The notes beneath the pieces were generated by a model, which was given only the letters and a program-made list of their open reading frames with translations, was not told the DNA's origin and did not search any database. 64,000 nucleotides of DNA from Mariniphaga sp. (GTDB taxonomy: Bacteria > Bacteroidota > Bacteroidia > Bacteroidales > Prolixibacteraceae): the NCBI GenBank assembly GCA_024636975.1, contig JAGXGA010000062.1, positions 62,001 to 126,000 of the forward strand, given 5' to 3'. The position numbers were made by a program, and so were the translations under genes. Positions 9,845 to 19,350 of this stretch are shown piece by piece (the stretch's first letter is position 1; each line of letters opens with the position of its first letter).

Positions 9845-11134
9845 CTAGCTGCACTCTTCACATGCCTTGTATATTCCCTCAAATAACTCTTTAATGTCGC
9901 TGGCAGCAACTGCCGAAAAAGCAAGCCTTAAAATGTTGTTCAGGCTAATGGTGCCTATACTGTATTTATTGATTAATACCTGGCGGACTTCTTCTCCCGA
10001 GAGGCCTCCTTCCAGCTGCACACACATAAAGTATCCGCTGTTGAATGGTAATGCCTTGAAATGTTTGCGGTATTTCTCATCTTTCAATGCTTCCTTCACT
10101 GCTTCATAGCGTTTTTGCATAAGCTGAAACTTGGCTTCTTTCTGCTTGGTGTAATCACTGTCGTTGTAAGCAGCCAGTATCAGTGACTGCGAGAGGTTTG
10201 ATGCATTGGAGATGTTGCCACGAATGGCACCGGCTGTTTTAGCTTCCAAAGCGCTGTACAATTCAGCATCACCACCATTGATGGCATATGTAATGAACCC
10301 TACGCGAAATCCCCAAACATAATCTTCTTTGGTTGCCCCGTCAAGTTTCACGGCAAGTACATTTTTATGAAGGTTGGCTAACTGCGCGAACAGGCTTTCC
10401 CTGGCAATTCCCTTCTCATATACCAATCCAAAGTAAGCATCGTCGGTGATGCAAACAATATGATTTCCTTGCTCTGCTGCCTTAGCAATTATGTTTACAA
10501 TTCCATCCACCTCGGCCTGGGCTGGAGTATATCCTGCCGGATTATTAGGGAAGTTCAGCAGAACAATTTTCTTGCCTGTGTTGCCTTCATTCAGTTTAGC
10601 TTCAAATGCTTCCAGATCGAACTGCCCGTTTTTGAACAGGTTGAACTTCACAAGGCTTGCATCATAAGCATTGCCTAATATCAGGTTATAATTGCCCCAG
10701 AATAAATCGGGAACAATTACTTCATCGCCCGGATCGGTAAACATGTACCCAACCATGCTCATCCCATGTGTTAGCGCATTTGTTACCACCGGCAAGCTGA
10801 CTTCAGTTTTGCCAAGGGAAGGGTTTTTTTCGTACAACATGCTTTTCCATTTTGCACGAAGATCGGGTCGCCCATAACTTGGAGCATACGGAAATGCAAG
10901 CGACGGATCGAGCTGTATACGGGCTGCAAGACTTTCCAATCGCATGGGTGAACCATCATCTTCAACAGCTGTACCAATGGTAGCATTTATACGGGTGGCT
11001 TTGGCTTCGGCCGTTTGACCGAGGATACCCTTTTTGGGGAAGAAAATATTTTTTCCCTTCTGGGAAAGCATTTCATATACCGGAGCACTTTTCTGACGGA
11101 TAATCTGGTTGAGTTCTTCAGCCTGTGGATTCAT
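9845..11134 (-). CDS. PLP-dependent class I/II aminotransferase
   Basis: The 429-residue protein has the fold type I aminotransferase layout. N198 lies in NFPNNPAGYTP, D231 and Y234 in TDDAYFG, the Schiff-base lysine is K269 in DGATKEDY, and a phosphate-binding arginine lies in WGFRVGF (R277). The substrate cannot be read from sequence; aspartate, aromatic or alanine-type amino acids are possible. It stands alone between the palindromic terminator and a 200-base spacer, so context gives no pathway. Confidence 0.85.
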   Translation of the reverse strand: MNPQAEELNQIIRQKSAPVYEMLSQKGKNIFFPKKGILGQTAEAKATRINATIGTAVEDDGSPMRLESLAARIQLDPSLAFPYAPSYGRPDLRAKWKSMLYEKNPSLGKTEVSLPVVTNALTHGMSMVGYMFTDPGDEVIVPDLFWGNYNLILGNAYDASLVKFNLFKNGQFDLEAFEAKLNEGNTGKKIVLLNFPNNPAGYTPAQAEVDGIVNIIAKAAEQGNHIVCITDDAYFGLVYEKGIARESLFAQLANLHKNVLAVKLDGATKEDYVWGFRVGFITYAINGGDAELYSALEAKTAGAIRGNISNASNLSQSLILAAYNDSDYTKQKEAKFQLMQKRYEAVKEALKDEKYRKHFKALPFNSGYFMCVQLEGGLSGEEVRQVLINKYSIGTISLNNILRLAFSAVAASDIKELFEGIYKACEECS

Positions 11135-11340
11135 AAATGTGTATTTTCTATTAATTCGATTTATTTTTAATTGGATGCAAGATAAAAAATAACCACAAAC
11201 AATGAGATGATTGTTAGTAAAATGAGAATAAAAGGATGAATTTATAAGGTGTTTTTCATTAAAAGAAACAATTTGATAAAGTAAAGCATCGAAAACTAAT
11301 AATTGTTATATTAGCTGATGAAACCAAATAATTAACTGTC

Positions 11341-12558
11341 ATGAGATTAATATCATCCATTCTGCTTCTGTTTTCCCTTTTAACCATTTCATGTAGTAAT
11401 TCTTCAAACGAGAAGGCAGGATGGCGTGGCCCTGATCGCGATGGAGTTGTAAGTGATTTTAATGCACCTGCCGAATGGCCTGCTGAGCTAAAACAGGTCT
11501 GGAAACAAAATGTAGGCCTGTGCGATGCTTCACCGGTGCTGGCAAATAACCGGTTGTACATGCATGTGAAGCAGGGGGAAGAAGAGGTGACCCTTTGTCT
11601 GGATGCTGAAACCGGTAAGGTTATCTGGCGTACTGCAAATAATACTGCACCGGAAGTAACCGGTGGTGCCCGCCCGCATCCCGGACCGAGAAGTACACCC
11701 TATGTTGCCGACGGAAAAGTTTACACCCATGGAGTGGGAGGAGCCTTAAACTGCCTTGATGCCCAAACAGGGGAGGTGCTGTGGACGAATAGTGATTATG
11801 CCGAAGTACCGGAGTTTTACTCATCAATGTCGCCTTTGATCGAAGATGATATTTGCTTCGCCCACATGGGTGGACGCGAAAAGGGTGCAGTAGTAGCATT
11901 TGATGCCTCAAACGGTAAAAAATTGTGGGAACTGACCGGACATCCTTCAACCTATTCCTCTCCGGTAATAATGATGATAGGAAAGGAAAAAATTCTTGTG
12001 GTGCAAACTGAAACCAATTTGATAGGTGTTTCAATGAATGGAAAGCTGCTGTGGCAATTACCTACGCCCGGAGAAAGAAGGTTTTATAATTCATCAACAC
12101 CGGTTATCAATGGACAGAATATAGTTGTTGCCGGGCAGGGACTGGGAACTAAATCGATTAAAGTTGCGAAAACAGGTGATGAATATACCCTTACCGAAAA
12201 CTGGGCGAATCCTGATTACGGGGTTTCATTTAATACTCCATTGTTGAAGGACGGTTATTTATACGGACATGAAGCCCGCCTGGGTAAGCTTTTTTGTTTG
12301 AATGCTGAAACGGGCGAAACCTGTTGGGCCGATACAACCGCACATAACCGCTTTGCCTCAACCCTCGACTTGGGAAATGAAATCCTTTCCCTTGCCGCAA
12401 ATGGGAAAATGCTGATCTATGAACCTAATCCTGAAAAATACGAAGAAAAAACAACCTACAAAGTTTCAGATACAGATGTTTATGCCCATCCGGTAATTGC
12501 CGGAAATAGTATTTATACGAAGGATCAGGAACATCTGATTCGTTGGGAAGTGAATTAA
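11341..12558 (+). CDS. PQQ-type beta-propeller lipoprotein
   Basis: The N-terminus is a lipoprotein signal (hydrophobic run, then TISC with C19), so the 405-residue product is predicted to be anchored in the envelope. The body is a beta-propeller of PQQ-like repeats: ARTYTHGVGG-like turns, CLDAQTGEVLW, AFDASNGKKLW and CLNAETGETCW each end a blade. The starting segment WRGPDRDG is characteristic of the PQQ-like repeat proteins common in Planctomycetes and Bacteroidota. The catalytic residues of quinoprotein dehydrogenases are not evident, so a structural or sensing role is as likely as an enzymatic one. Confidence 0.85.
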   Translation: MRLISSILLLFSLLTISCSNSSNEKAGWRGPDRDGVVSDFNAPAEWPAELKQVWKQNVGLCDASPVLANNRLYMHVKQGEEEVTLCLDAETGKVIWRTANNTAPEVTGGARPHPGPRSTPYVADGKVYTHGVGGALNCLDAQTGEVLWTNSDYAEVPEFYSSMSPLIEDDICFAHMGGREKGAVVAFDASNGKKLWELTGHPSTYSSPVIMMIGKEKILVVQTETNLIGVSMNGKLLWQLPTPGERRFYNSSTPVINGQNIVVAGQGLGTKSIKVAKTGDEYTLTENWANPDYGVSFNTPLLKDGYLYGHEARLGKLFCLNAETGETCWADTTAHNRFASTLDLGNEILSLAANGKMLIYEPNPEKYEEKTTYKVSDTDVYAHPVIAGNSIYTKDQEHLIRWEVN

Positions 12559-12591
12559 TCCGGCGCTGATAAAAATATTTCAGTTTAAATT

Positions 12592-12629
12592 ACCCGCCGG
12601 AATGTTTCGTTTTGGCGGGTTTTCTTTTA
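12592..12629 (+). terminator. Intrinsic terminator
   Basis: The stem ACCCGCC (12592-12598) pairs with GGCGGGT (12614-12620), followed by TTTCTTTTAT. It serves the PQQ-propeller gene ending at 12558. Confidence 0.75.
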
Positions 12630-12678
12630 TATGTGAAGCTGAAGTGGCAGAATACAGAAAAAGATTTCCAGCCGGCCT

Positions 12679-13101
12679 TTAAAGGTTTCTTAACGCTCCT
12701 ACAATAATGAAGAATCCAAAAAGAGCAGTCAGGGCGGTAAGTATTAGCAGCAGGTTTTTTCCCTTACGACTTTTCCATTCCAGCACAAATGAAGGTATCG
12801 CAAGTAGTCCCGAAAGAACAAAAGCCACGTAAGCGGGGAAAAGCATGGCCTGAAATGGTAAATCTGTATTTAGTTCATCCTCCGTCTCCAGGTTTATAAT
12901 TTCCTCAGGTGTAAGGAATTCATAGGATATGAACAGGTCGCTCCATATCACCAGGGCAGCAAAAACACCTAACAGCAGGAAAATTACAGGCCCCATTAAC
13001 CGGAATGCTTTTTTATGTTCCACCCAGCCGTAAACACTGGCAATAATGGCTGCAAAAACAAACCACTGGGGAAGGGTATATAATAGAATATCCTGATTCA
13101 T
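12679..13101 (-). CDS. Small four-helix membrane protein, unknown function
   Basis: The 140-residue product has four clear hydrophobic segments: WFVFAAIIASVYGW, GPVIFLLLGVFAALVIW, AYVAFVLSGLLAIPSFVL and LLILTALTALFGFFIIV. A short acidic loop (NLETEDELNTD) lies between the second and third. No family was recognised. It is a single gene, convergent with the PQQ-propeller gene and divergent from the HAD phosphatase gene. Confidence 0.7.
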   Translation of the reverse strand: MNQDILLYTLPQWFVFAAIIASVYGWVEHKKAFRLMGPVIFLLLGVFAALVIWSDLFISYEFLTPEEIINLETEDELNTDLPFQAMLFPAYVAFVLSGLLAIPSFVLEWKSRKGKNLLLILTALTALFGFFIIVGALRNL

Positions 13102-13209
13102 GTTAAATTAATTTCAGCAAAAGTGGTGAATTTATCTTAAACACAAAAGAGATGGGGCATCTGCGCTTTTATTTTTAATTTTGGGACTTCGTACTCAAAA
13201 GAACATTAA

Positions 13210-13818
13210 GTGAAAAAGTTAGCAATCGATCCAAAGGCCGAAGCCCTTATTTTTGATCTCGACGGCACCATCGCCGATACCATGCCGGTTCATTTCCTGG
13301 CTTATAAAAACATACTGCGTGACTACGGCATTGAATTTACTCCCGAACTGTTTGCCACCCTGGCAGGTATTCCCGCGGTTGGCACCATCCAGAAACTGAA
13401 CGAATTATTCGACACAAAAATGGACGCCGCGGAAGTGGGGCATTACAAGGAAGGTGAGTACGAAAAAATAATGCATAAAATGAAACCGATTACTCCGGTG
13501 GTAGAGCTGGTACACGAATACCATGGAAAACTTCCCATGGCGGTGGGCACCGGTGGTTACAAACGGCTTGCCTGGAAATCTCTTGAGATACTCGGGCTGA
13601 AAGATTACTTTGAAATCCTGGTTTCCAGTGAAGATGTAGAGCATCCCAAACCACATCCGGAAACCTTCCTGAAATGTGCCGCCTTATTGGGAGTGGAGCC
13701 CGGGGTGTGCCATGTTTTTGAAGACGGAGCTCTTGGCATTGAGGCTGCAACAGCTGCAGGCATGATGTCGACACTTGTAACCAATTACTATGAGGTGACC
13801 ATCGGTAAAGACATTTAA
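13210..13818 (+). CDS. HAD-superfamily phosphatase, beta-phosphoglucomutase-like
   Basis: The 202-residue protein has the four HAD motifs: FDLDGTIADT (nucleophile D16, acid D18), the motif II region GTGGYKRL, lysine in KPHPETFL and the acidic pair in FEDGALGIEAA. The helical cap inserted after motif I places it in the beta-phosphoglucomutase/YqaB group, which dephosphorylates or isomerises sugar phosphates. The start is GTG. A TAATTTTG box at 13176-13183 resembles a Bacteroidota -7 element, 27 bases upstream. The exact sugar phosphate is not predictable. Confidence 0.85.
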   Translation: MKKLAIDPKAEALIFDLDGTIADTMPVHFLAYKNILRDYGIEFTPELFATLAGIPAVGTIQKLNELFDTKMDAAEVGHYKEGEYEKIMHKMKPITPVVELVHEYHGKLPMAVGTGGYKRLAWKSLEILGLKDYFEILVSSEDVEHPKPHPETFLKCAALLGVEPGVCHVFEDGALGIEAATAAGMMSTLVTNYYEVTIGKDI

Positions 13819-13999
13819 ACCAGGCCTGTTCCACCAAGCTTTTTATTTCTCATGCACAATGATTGAAGGTGGCTTCTGCAAAGAGAAGCAGAGGTTTTCA
13901 TTCAAACATTTCTCCATTTCATTAAGGTTCTTATACAGCCTCCCAGGCTGAGTATATTCAGGTTCCTGATGATTATCCATTAAGACATTCGCCTTATTA

Positions 14000-14107
14000 A
14001 ACTCAATCTTAATTCAGTTTTAACTCAGCATTAACTCAATGTAAACTCAATTATAATTGAATATACATTGAGTTAATATTGAGTTTGTATTGAGTTTACA
14101 TTGAGTT
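14000..14107. repeat. 11-base-phased inverted repeat array
   Basis: Five units of AACTCAAT or a near variant begin at 14000, 14011, 14022, 14033 and 14044. After a 15-base centre, four units of ATTGAGTT begin at 14067, 14078, 14089 and 14100. Both halves have an exact 11-base period and share one symmetry axis near 14059. The rest of the 408-base gap between the HAD gene and the DUF1801 gene (13819-14226) shows no other structure that I can support. The array could bind a dimeric protein along one DNA face or fold as a long bulged hairpin in RNA. Confidence 0.85.
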
Positions 14108-14226
14108 TAGTCAGGAGAAGGTATATCGGAAGTAACTATTATATGCCTTCCGGAGCTTAATAAAAAATTCGTATTTTTAGTTAATGAGCAGGCAGAGAAA
14201 TTCAAAACATTAAAATTTATAATAGT

Positions 14227-14649
14227 ATGGCAGAATTGAAAACACAGCAAAACGATAGCGATGTGGTTGAATTTTTAAACGGGATTGAAAACGAACAACG
14301 GAAGGCGGATAGTTTCGAATTGCTTGAGCTGTTCAGCCAGCTAACCGGGGAGGAAGCCAAAATGTGGGGCGACAGCATCATTGGGTTCGGGACGTATCAT
14401 TATAAATATGCCAGCGGAAGGGAAGGCGACTGGCCATTGACCGGCTTTTCCCCCCGGAAACAAAACCTCACAATTTACATCATGCCGGGGTTTGAGCGGT
14501 ACGACGACATTATGAAGAAGTTGGGGAAATACAAAACCGGCTCATCCTGTCTTTATGTAAAAAAGCTGACCGATATTGATCAGGCGTTGTTAAAGGAGCT
14601 TGTTGTAACGTCGGTGAATGATATGAAAAAGATCTATGGCAATAAATAA
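14227..14649 (+). CDS. DUF1801 domain protein
   Basis: The 140-residue protein shows the DUF1801/YdhG-like pattern: an early helix ending EQRKADSFELLELF, then the core SIIGFGTYHYKYASGREGDWPLTGFSPRKQNLTIYIM, and a C-terminal helix ending in VNDMKKIYG. The family is small, cytosolic and poorly characterised, with a fold related to SufE/YdhG-like proteins. It follows the phased repeat array after 120 bases, so the array may regulate it (inference). Two lipoprotein genes follow on the same strand. Confidence 0.8.
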   Translation: MAELKTQQNDSDVVEFLNGIENEQRKADSFELLELFSQLTGEEAKMWGDSIIGFGTYHYKYASGREGDWPLTGFSPRKQNLTIYIMPGFERYDDIMKKLGKYKTGSSCLYVKKLTDIDQALLKELVVTSVNDMKKIYGNK

Positions 14650-14716
14650 ATTTGTCAAAAATTAAAGCAACCTTTTTGTGGTTATTTGTATCTTAGGTGC
14701 AAAACCATTAATCGAG

Positions 14717-15157
14717 ATGAAGGTATCAAAATGGTTGTTCATTTTTCTTTTGGCAGCAATCTCCTGTCAGAAGGTGGATACAGAGTTGGTTAGTAATCAG
14801 CAGATACCTGAAGGATATTATGAGGGCTGGTTCAGTTACCATGACCAGAATTACTGGTGCCTGATCCAATTTGAGAATAACCGTTATGAAGAATGGCCTT
14901 CGGGGGGAGTCATGTTTCAGAAATCAATGGCTTGTCTGACGAAAGGAACGTATTATTCCGATGGCAATAAGCTGGTTTTTAATCCCGGCACCTTAAAGCA
15001 CGAAGGTTTTCCTGATCCGTGCGATGCGAATACGATGCTTCCGGGGACTTATGAGTTGATTGAAACCGACCGGCAGGATTCGCTGGTATTTGCAAAAGGG
15101 GAAGGAGAAAACCGGATTGTCTACCATGTGGTGAATATAACCGGTAAAAATGATTAG
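14717..15157 (+). CDS. Small lipoprotein, unknown function
   Basis: Starting at the ATG at 14717 gives a 146-residue protein with a short basic N-terminus, a hydrophobic run and the lipobox AISC. An upstream in-frame ATG at 14678 would add 13 residues ahead of the signal peptide and is less likely. The mature part has several cysteines and aromatic residues (ENRYEEWPSGG, KSMACLTKGTYY) but no recognised family. Its end overlaps the open frame of the next lipoprotein gene, so the two are probably cotranscribed. Confidence 0.65.
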   Translation: MKVSKWLFIFLLAAISCQKVDTELVSNQQIPEGYYEGWFSYHDQNYWCLIQFENNRYEEWPSGGVMFQKSMACLTKGTYYSDGNKLVFNPGTLKHEGFPDPCDANTMLPGTYELIETDRQDSLVFAKGEGENRIVYHVVNITGKND

Positions 15158-15191
15158 TCTGTTAATATACTTTGCGGATGGAGGTTCAGGT

Positions 15192-15713
15192 ATGAAAAAA
15201 ATTGGATTTATCTTAATTGTAATCATGCTTGCATGCATTACAGGATGTGACAAGGAGAATGAAGATGTACCCGACAATCCTGATGTTGAATCATATATCC
15301 AGCAATTAAAATCGGGTGAGTACGATTCCTCACGGTTGCCTGAGTTCACCGGTAGCGATATACAGGCTCTTCTGCAATACCGGAATGAAACGAATATAAT
15401 TACCGGGTTTCCCTGGAATCCCATCTCATCGTCCGCCATGCAGGAGTGCCGGCTGGGAATTTATGCACTGTGGACCATTGAATCGATAAGGGCAACATCC
15501 ATCGAAAGCAAGTATTTAGTAATGGGGTTTCCCTCACAAAACCCGGTATTGGCCATTAGGAATGCAGAAGGGCTGGAGGTGGTGCATGATAACAGATCGC
15601 ATGAAGTGGCTGCAAAAGCCTATTACAACTGGTGGTACGGTAACAGCGGCAAATCCTTCGATTCCTTTAGTCACATTGATCCGCTTGAAGCTACAGAATA
15701 CCGGTGGCACTGA
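15192..15713 (+). CDS. Lipoprotein, probably DUF4943 family
   Basis: The start is taken at the ATG at 15192, where the signal peptide begins (MKKIGFILIVIMLACITGC, lipobox ITGC). The mature protein begins with an acidic linker and then QLKSGEYDSSRLPEFTGSDIQALLQYRNE, which I recall as typical of DUF4943 proteins of Bacteroidota; this has not been searched. Function is unknown. It lies 34 bases after the preceding lipoprotein gene. Confidence 0.6.
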   Translation: MKKIGFILIVIMLACITGCDKENEDVPDNPDVESYIQQLKSGEYDSSRLPEFTGSDIQALLQYRNETNIITGFPWNPISSSAMQECRLGIYALWTIESIRATSIESKYLVMGFPSQNPVLAIRNAEGLEVVHDNRSHEVAAKAYYNWWYGNSGKSFDSFSHIDPLEATEYRWH

Positions 15714-15878
15714 GAAAAATGGCACGGCTACTGGCTGGAATGAAGTTCAGAACAATGGAAGCAAGCATATGTCGATTCTTAATTAATATTTGTGGTTAAT
15801 ATGCTTGCAGTTACATGATTTAAATTTTATTTTTACTACTGAAATTAGTACTCTATTTAAAAACCAAAACGATCAGTC

Positions 15879-16682
15879 GTGAAACGAAGAACCTTTATTG
15901 AGAAATCAGCTATTGCTTCCGGAATGCTGTTAACTTTTCCTGTTTTGAACAGTTGTGGTACTGAAACTGCAACCGATTATCCGGTAACCGATCTGCATGT
16001 TCATACCACCCGGGAATTTACAATTGAAAAGATTCTTGAAATCGGGAGGAAGCAGCAGGTAAACTTTGGCGTGGTGGATCACCCAGCTCCCTGGGCTTTA
16101 CGAAACGACAAGGACCTGGGGAACTTCATCAACACCATGCGGAAGTACCCGGTATATGTGGGGCTGCAACCAACCTATTTAGGATGGAGCAAAAATTATT
16201 CTCAGGAGCTTATTGCACAACTCGATTACATTTTAATGGATCCCCAGATGGTTCCTCAGGGCAACGGCAAAACCTGGCAGATTTGGGAATTCGATACGTA
16301 TATCGACGATACCGAAGATTTCATGAAGCGCTACATGGACTATGCAATGCAAGTGCTTACACAGGAACCGGTCGATATATTTGCATGGCCATTGTTTTTA
16401 CCCGTATGCATTGCGCGCGATTATTATTCGTTGTGGACCGAAGAGCGCATGCAGCAGATTCTAACTGCAGCAAAAGAACGCAATATAGCCATTGAAATAA
16501 ATGATATGGCACATACACCCCACCGGGAGTTCATTCTGAAAGCCCGGGAGCAGGGCATTAAATTTGCGTTTGGCTCCGACTGCCGGAACGACAATGCCGG
16601 CCGGTTGGCATACTGCAGAAGTATTGCAAAAGAATGCAACCTTCAGCCTGAGGATTTCTGGCTGCCGGAACAGCGGGTGTGA
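15879..16682 (+). CDS. Exported PHP-domain putative metal-dependent hydrolase
   Basis: The 267-residue protein starts with GTG and an MKRRTFIEKSA segment, a twin-arginine-like signal, followed by a hydrophobic run and LNSC with C26, a possible lipobox. The mature domain has the PHP metal motif DLHVHT (H40, H42), VVDHPAPW, and near the end a GSD segment with KFAFGSDCRNDNAGR, matching the fold of PHP phosphoesterases. These hydrolyse phosphoesters with two or three metal ions; the substrate is unknown. Export is unusual for the family and is inferred from the leader only. Confidence 0.75.
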   Translation: MKRRTFIEKSAIASGMLLTFPVLNSCGTETATDYPVTDLHVHTTREFTIEKILEIGRKQQVNFGVVDHPAPWALRNDKDLGNFINTMRKYPVYVGLQPTYLGWSKNYSQELIAQLDYILMDPQMVPQGNGKTWQIWEFDTYIDDTEDFMKRYMDYAMQVLTQEPVDIFAWPLFLPVCIARDYYSLWTEERMQQILTAAKERNIAIEINDMAHTPHREFILKAREQGIKFAFGSDCRNDNAGRLAYCRSIAKECNLQPEDFWLPEQRV

Positions 16683-16718
16683 AATGTGCATTGCGCTTTT
16701 TTAATAAAGCTTTAGATC

Positions 16719-17651
16719 ATGATTAGTCTAAAAGGACAGCTAATTAATTTCCTCATAAGGAAAAATTATTTGTTTGAGGGTAAGCTGAAAAAGGAAACTT
16801 TTAGTGCTGCCACCTCAATCCCTGAATTCAGGTACAGGTGCGAGAAAGGGGCTTCGCGGTTTGGGAAACTCCCATCAACAATTCATGCTAAAAAAGATGT
16901 TGTTGGCGGAGTGCCGGCAGAATGGCTGGAGCCTGAAAGTGCTCCAAAAAATAAGCTAATTTTTTACGTGCATGTCGGAGGTTATGTTTCCGGCTCATGC
17001 AATGATCATAGAAACATTGTGTCCAAAGTTGCTGCTGCTGCAGGCGTTAAACTGCTTCTGTATGAATACCGTCTTGCGCCTGAATTCCCTTACCCTTATG
17101 CAATAAACGATTCTGTGGCTGTGTATCGCGAGGTACTGGAAAGAGGTTATCAGCCGGAGAATATTATTATAATGGGTGAATCGGCCGGAGGAGGGCTTGC
17201 ACTGGCACTTCTGCTGGCACTTAAACAGAAGAAGATCCCGCTGCCCAAAGCTGCTGTAGTGATTTCTCCCTGGACAGATTTAACCTGTTCGGGTGAATCG
17301 TATAAAACAAAGAACCGGTTGTCGCCGGCTCCATTGGATTCATGGTTTGTATTCAGTCGCCATTACGGAGGTGGAAACGATTTAACGGACCCGCTCATTT
17401 CTCCACTGTATGGTGATTTGGAAGGACTGCCCCCCATACTTATCAATTCGGGCGAGAGCGATGAATTATTTGATGATGGAAAGGCATTTTATGAAAAGGC
17501 CAGGGTTGCCGGTGTGGAGGTGACTTTCAGGGCAGGAGAAGGTATGGTGCATTGCTACCCGTTACTATCGCCTATGTTTAAGGAAGCCAAAGAAGCTATG
17601 GATGAGATTGTTGAATTCATTAGGGAGCATATGCAGTTTGGATTACGCTGA
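16719..17651 (+). CDS. Alpha/beta hydrolase, hormone-sensitive-lipase-like esterase
   Basis: The 310-residue protein has the HSL-type layout: an oxyanion motif HVGGYV (residues 85-90, valine where HGGG is usual), nucleophile S155 in GESAGGG, an acid in GESDELFDD and histidine in GMVHCYPL. It would hydrolyse short-chain carboxyl esters in the cytosol, as no signal peptide is evident. It follows the PHP gene after 36 bases. The next 263 bases (17652-17914) hold no convincing gene. Confidence 0.85.
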   Translation: MISLKGQLINFLIRKNYLFEGKLKKETFSAATSIPEFRYRCEKGASRFGKLPSTIHAKKDVVGGVPAEWLEPESAPKNKLIFYVHVGGYVSGSCNDHRNIVSKVAAAAGVKLLLYEYRLAPEFPYPYAINDSVAVYREVLERGYQPENIIIMGESAGGGLALALLLALKQKKIPLPKAAVVISPWTDLTCSGESYKTKNRLSPAPLDSWFVFSRHYGGGNDLTDPLISPLYGDLEGLPPILINSGESDELFDDGKAFYEKARVAGVEVTFRAGEGMVHCYPLLSPMFKEAKEAMDEIVEFIREHMQFGLR

Positions 17652-17914
17652 TTTCGATTTTTCATGATTAGCACAGTTTCCGGGAGGTGCGGTTTCCGAT
17701 CCGCGCATTTAGATTATGGTGGTTGTTGGATTGGAAAACGATATGTTCAAATTGTTGATAAATTAGCCTGTTCGCGGAATAAATATTATCTTGCATCAGG
17801 TATAGTGAAATCAGCGATCCGGAAATCACTGGTCCCTGACCCGGATATGGCTGCTCCTATGTTTATGGTATTCAACAGATGCAAATAACCTGATCAATTT
17901 AAAAGCAAATAAGA

Positions 17915-18583
17915 ATGGCTTTGACAACAGCAGAAAAATTTCTATTACTGGCACAACATCCTGAGAAGGGAAGGTTCCTGATTTCAGGTATACACATCAA
18001 ATATAGCATTCCGGGAGCCCTGGTGCTGGATATGTCGTTGCAAAAGAAAGTTGCCATTGAAAACGACAAACTGCTGGTAAAGTCCCGTAAACGCACCACT
18101 GACCCAATTGAAGCAGAAGTAATAACTACGATTCAAAAATTTAAGAAGCCCCGGTCGGTCCGAAGGTCAATATCTAAACTTTCAGGGAAATCGGGGACAT
18201 TTAAACGTATTCTCCTCGCTCAGATGGTTCGGAAAAGATTGATCCGCAGGGAGGAAAAATCATTTCTTGGCTTCATCCGATACAACAGGTACTACTTAGT
18301 CAACCGGAAGTTGCGTAATGATATAATAAAGCAGTTAAAAGAGAATCTGCTGTTTCAGAAAGAGCTAAGCAATGAAGATGCAGTTGTACTGGGATTAATT
18401 GAGGCCTGTAAAATGCACAAGGTGCTGTCGGCCGATAAAAATGAACTTAACAACATAAAGAAGCAGTTGAAGGAGAAGCTGAAGAAAAATGCTGTAGCAT
18501 CTTCGGTTGATAAAATTATCAGCCAGGTTCAGGCAGCCGTTATGGGAGCGGTTGTTGCTGCCGCTGTGGCTGGCCGAAGGTGA
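17915..18583 (+). CDS. GPP34 (Golgi phosphoprotein 3-like) family protein
   Basis: The 222-residue protein starts TTAEKFLLLAQHPEKGRF and continues with an IKYSIPGALVLDMSL segment, the pattern of GPP34/GOLPH3-like proteins, which bind phosphoinositides in eukaryotes; bacterial members are uncharacterised. Basic patches (KSRKRTTDP, KKPRSVRRSISK, RKRLIRREEK) fit an acidic-membrane contact. The C-terminus is hydrophobic and alanine-rich (AAVMGAVVAAAVAG). No signal peptide is seen. Confidence 0.8.
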   Translation: MALTTAEKFLLLAQHPEKGRFLISGIHIKYSIPGALVLDMSLQKKVAIENDKLLVKSRKRTTDPIEAEVITTIQKFKKPRSVRRSISKLSGKSGTFKRILLAQMVRKRLIRREEKSFLGFIRYNRYYLVNRKLRNDIIKQLKENLLFQKELSNEDAVVLGLIEACKMHKVLSADKNELNNIKKQLKEKLKKNAVASSVDKIISQVQAAVMGAVVAAAVAGRR

Positions 18584-18678
18584 AATGTTGTCTTCCATTT
18601 ACCTTTATTTTTTGCTTAAAACTTGTATTGCCACGCAACCTGATTCCTGCCGGAGGTATCTTAACTTTAAATGAAATT

Positions 18679-19233
18679 GTGAAAAATATTTGGACCGTAT
18701 TAATATTGAGTGTAGTGATTCTGTCCTGTGTGCATTGTGAAGGAGGAGCAGGTATTTATGAAGTTGCCGAAACTGAACAGGCAATTTATTTTCAGTATGA
18801 ATATATAAATCATGCATGGGGATACCAGCACAATGGATGGCTGATCGACTCTTCAGGAGCTGTATATTGTTTCAATAAACCGGAAAACTGGCACCATGCT
18901 GATTCGCTTGGCTTCATTTCCGTGGCGCAAATGGAAAGTAACATATTATCAACCGATTCGGTATGTAATACAGTTGATAAAGAGGTTCTGGTGAGTAAAA
19001 TTGGCCTGATTGAAGCTGCTTCAAAGGGAAGAATATCTGAGCCGGTACATGAAATGTATGATGCCGGAGGAACTGTTTATTCTGCATTCATGTACAATTC
19101 AAAGGAAAAAGTCTATAAGAAGATACTGCTCAAACAGCTTGGCGATTTCAGAATCGATAACAGTTCACCGGCAGCTAAGAATTTGTACCAATGGCTGGAA
19201 TCGGTTAATTCCCTTATGCGCGAAAACAACTAA
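18679..19233 (+). CDS. Small lipoprotein, unknown function
   Basis: A GTG at 18679 gives a signal peptide VKNIWTVLILSVVILSC with a lipobox-like LSC, and a 184-residue product. The frame is open back to 18580, overlapping the GPP34 stop, but the extra residues precede the signal and look spurious. The mature part contains ATP-independent-looking segments such as YHNGWLIDSSGAVYCFNKPENWHHAD; no family was recognised. Start choice is uncertain. Confidence 0.55.
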   Translation: MKNIWTVLILSVVILSCVHCEGGAGIYEVAETEQAIYFQYEYINHAWGYQHNGWLIDSSGAVYCFNKPENWHHADSLGFISVAQMESNILSTDSVCNTVDKEVLVSKIGLIEAASKGRISEPVHEMYDAGGTVYSAFMYNSKEKVYKKILLKQLGDFRIDNSSPAAKNLYQWLESVNSLMRENN

Positions 19234-19350
19234 TTATTATTTTAATTTTGGAACAGAAACTGTGTTTCCTGTCGCTGTTTTTAGTTAATTACATTGCAAT
19301 CAGGGTATGGTTGTTATTAAAAGGTAAAGTTTACGTCACAATAGATTCCT

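Noticed and set aside
11270-11305. Possible promoter TTTG and TAATAATTG before the PQQ-propeller gene
   Set aside because: The -7 part departs from TAnnTTTG, so it could not be separated from AT-rich background.
13490-13837. Open frame on the minus strand
   Set aside because: Antisense to the HAD phosphatase, with low-complexity composition.
17664-17888. 74-residue open frame between the esterase and GPP34 genes
   Set aside because: No family resemblance, no promoter and unusual composition; treated as chance.
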